This document shows positions 63,379-64,000 of a stretch of DNA of 64,000 nucleotides, one piece after another. Source of the stretch: Zipacnadum sp036504235 (lineage in GTDB: Bacteria; Armatimonadota; Zipacnadia; Zipacnadales; Zipacnadaceae). Numbering within the stretch: the first letter of the stretch is position 1; each line of letters starts with the position of its first letter. Below the pieces are notes generated by a model, which was not told the origin of the DNA, ran no database searches, and worked only from the letters and a program-made list of their open reading frames with translations. The translations under genes and the position numbers were made by a program. The DNA lies in the NCBI GenBank assembly GCA_036504235.1, contig DASXVN010000046.1:124001-188000 (forward strand). Direction: 5' to 3'.

Positions 63379-63407
63379 AATATAGCACACAACCGGCCTA
63401 CTGTCAC
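63379..63407 (-). promoter_or_regulatory. Strong promoter of the DUF362 gene; near-leaderless transcript
   Basis: On the minus strand GTGACA (5/6, 63407-63402), a 17-base spacer and TATATT (5/6, 63384-63379). Predicted start near 63372 leaves about 4 bases before the GTG at 63368. Confidence 0.6.
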
Positions 63408-63430
63408 TCGGCTCGCTCCCGGGAGGGTGG

Positions 63431-64000
63431 ATGGCGCAGCGCACGCAATATCGCGTTCTGATCCCCCAGAAGGACCTCGCCGGCGCCAAGACGCGCCTGC
63501 GGGCCGTCCTGAGCGCTGCGGACCGCCACTACCTCACCCTGGCCCTGCTGCGCCGCACCCTGGAAGTCTGCGCCCAGCTCCCCGCTTCCGGCGGTCTGCT
63601 AGTCAGCGGACCCTCGGAGTTGGCCGAGCTGGTCGCGAGCGTGGGGGCGACACTGCTGCCCGGGGGCCGCGCCGGGATGCGCCGCGACATCACCGAGGCT
63701 GCCCGCGTCGCGGCGAGCGGCGACCACGCCCTGCTCATCGTCTCCGGCGACATGCCGCTGGTTAACCTCCCCGATCTGGAGCGCGTGTTGGCGGAATGGC
63801 GGGCCGGGCGGGAGGTCGTCCTGGTCCCTGACCACCGCCGCCGGGGCACCAATGTCATGCTGGTGGACCGCCCTGAGGCCTTCCCCTACGCCTTCGGCGG
63901 CGCGCTGCTGGGGGGTAGTTTCGAGGCTCACTTCAACACCGCGGAGGGCCTGGACCTGTCCGTTGCGGTGGTGGAGTCGCCCGCCCTGGCTTTGGACCTC
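63431..64000 (+). CDS. cofC: CofC-like 2-phospholactate/PEP guanylyltransferase, 3' end cut by window
   Basis: The ATG at 63431 directly follows GGGAGGGTGG, and the frame is open for 190 codons to the window edge, so only the last part is missing. CofC (FbiD) activates 2-phospholactate or phosphoenolpyruvate with GTP to build coenzyme F420. The signature elements of the family are visible: RVLIPQKDLAGAKTRL near the N-terminus, LIVSGDMPLVNL for the metal/nucleotide Asp, PDHRRRGTNVMLV, and GGSFEAHFNTA. A MobA-like nucleotidyltransferase is the main alternative, but the AKTRL and GTNVM motifs favour CofC. It is divergent from the DUF362 gene across a 62-base gap. Confidence 0.8.
   Translation, partial: MAQRTQYRVLIPQKDLAGAKTRLRAVLSAADRHYLTLALLRRTLEVCAQLPASGGLLVSGPSELAELVASVGATLLPGGRAGMRRDITEAARVAASGDHALLIVSGDMPLVNLPDLERVLAEWRAGREVVLVPDHRRRGTNVMLVDRPEAFPYAFGGALLGGSFEAHFNTAEGLDLSVAVVESPALALDL

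Noticed and set aside
63369..63407. GTG at 63407 as start of the DUF362 protein
   Set aside because: The codon is part of the -35 box of a strong predicted promoter, so it would not be transcribed from that promoter.
2..64000. Prophage, insertion sequence or integrative element explaining the island
   Set aside because: No integrase, transposase, phage structural gene or flanking attachment repeat was seen; the glycosidase genes match the base composition of the housekeeping genes by eye.

Overview
The window is about 64 kb of high-GC bacterial DNA that looks chromosomal. I saw no rRNA, tRNA, CRISPR array, insertion sequence, integrase or phage gene. Several features suggest Armatimonadota or a related deep-branching phylum such as a planctomycete-like lineage: a pseudopilin-type signature (FPVF-RARAKA followed by CLSNVKQ and HNGG...YADGH), abundant very large secreted glycosidases, a SpoIVB-like S55 protease outside Firmicutes, CehA/McbA-type PHP proteins and a CofC-like gene for F420 synthesis. 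This assignment is inference from gene content. I cannot test it without marker genes.

Layout. (1) 2-7835 (+): two tandemly duplicated pectate-lyase-like beta-helix proteins, the first cut by the window edge, then a CehA/McbA-type PHP metallohydrolase. (2) 7836-9292: a gene-poor gap with a near-consensus orphan promoter and strong hairpin (candidate small RNA), plus two small minus-strand genes, a collagen-like lipoprotein and a GlsB/YeaQ-type membrane protein. (3) 9293-24533 (+): a giant GH42-like glycosidase, an SGNH/nucleoside-hydrolase fusion, a membrane protein with an internal pseudopilin-like region and a PKD domain, a GH2 enzyme, and a second giant GH42-like protein. (4) 24589-36355 (-): an operon-like run with a 1529-aa CBM9/propeller protein, a 247-aa secreted protein, a third giant GH42-like protein and a GH36 alpha-galactosidase. 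(5) 36628-42027 (+): a tight intracellular cluster of Gfo/Idh/MocA oxidoreductase, xylose-isomerase-like epimerase, alkaline-phosphatase-superfamily hydrolase without the formylglycine residue, a tiny membrane protein, a sulfotransferase and a second Gfo/Idh/MocA enzyme. (6) 42123-51513 (+): large secreted proteins (a 1169-aa protein with a degenerate PHP domain, a TIM-barrel glycosidase-like protein, a mutarotase-like protein) and a 596-aa cytosolic protein. (7) 51699-64000: housekeeping and mixed genes, namely carB, an unknown secreted protein, mtnA, an S55 protease/propeller fusion, a DUF362 ferredoxin-type protein and a partial cofC-like gene.

Working model (inference). Regions 1-6 form a very large carbohydrate-processing island. 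Secreted beta-helix, GH42-like, GH36 and CBM9 proteins would attack galactose-containing, possibly substituted plant or algal polysaccharide. The cytosolic oxidoreductases, epimerase and GH2 enzyme would handle the released sugars. The most novel element is the family of three approximately 1300-residue GH42-like proteins. Each seems to carry a GH2-like sugar-binding sandwich inserted inside the catalytic barrel, a glutamine-amidotransferase-like domain and two further C-terminal sandwiches. Several other proteins have lost their family's catalytic residues (SGNH Ser to Ala, sulfatase Cys to Thr, PHP His loss), which suggests repurposing.
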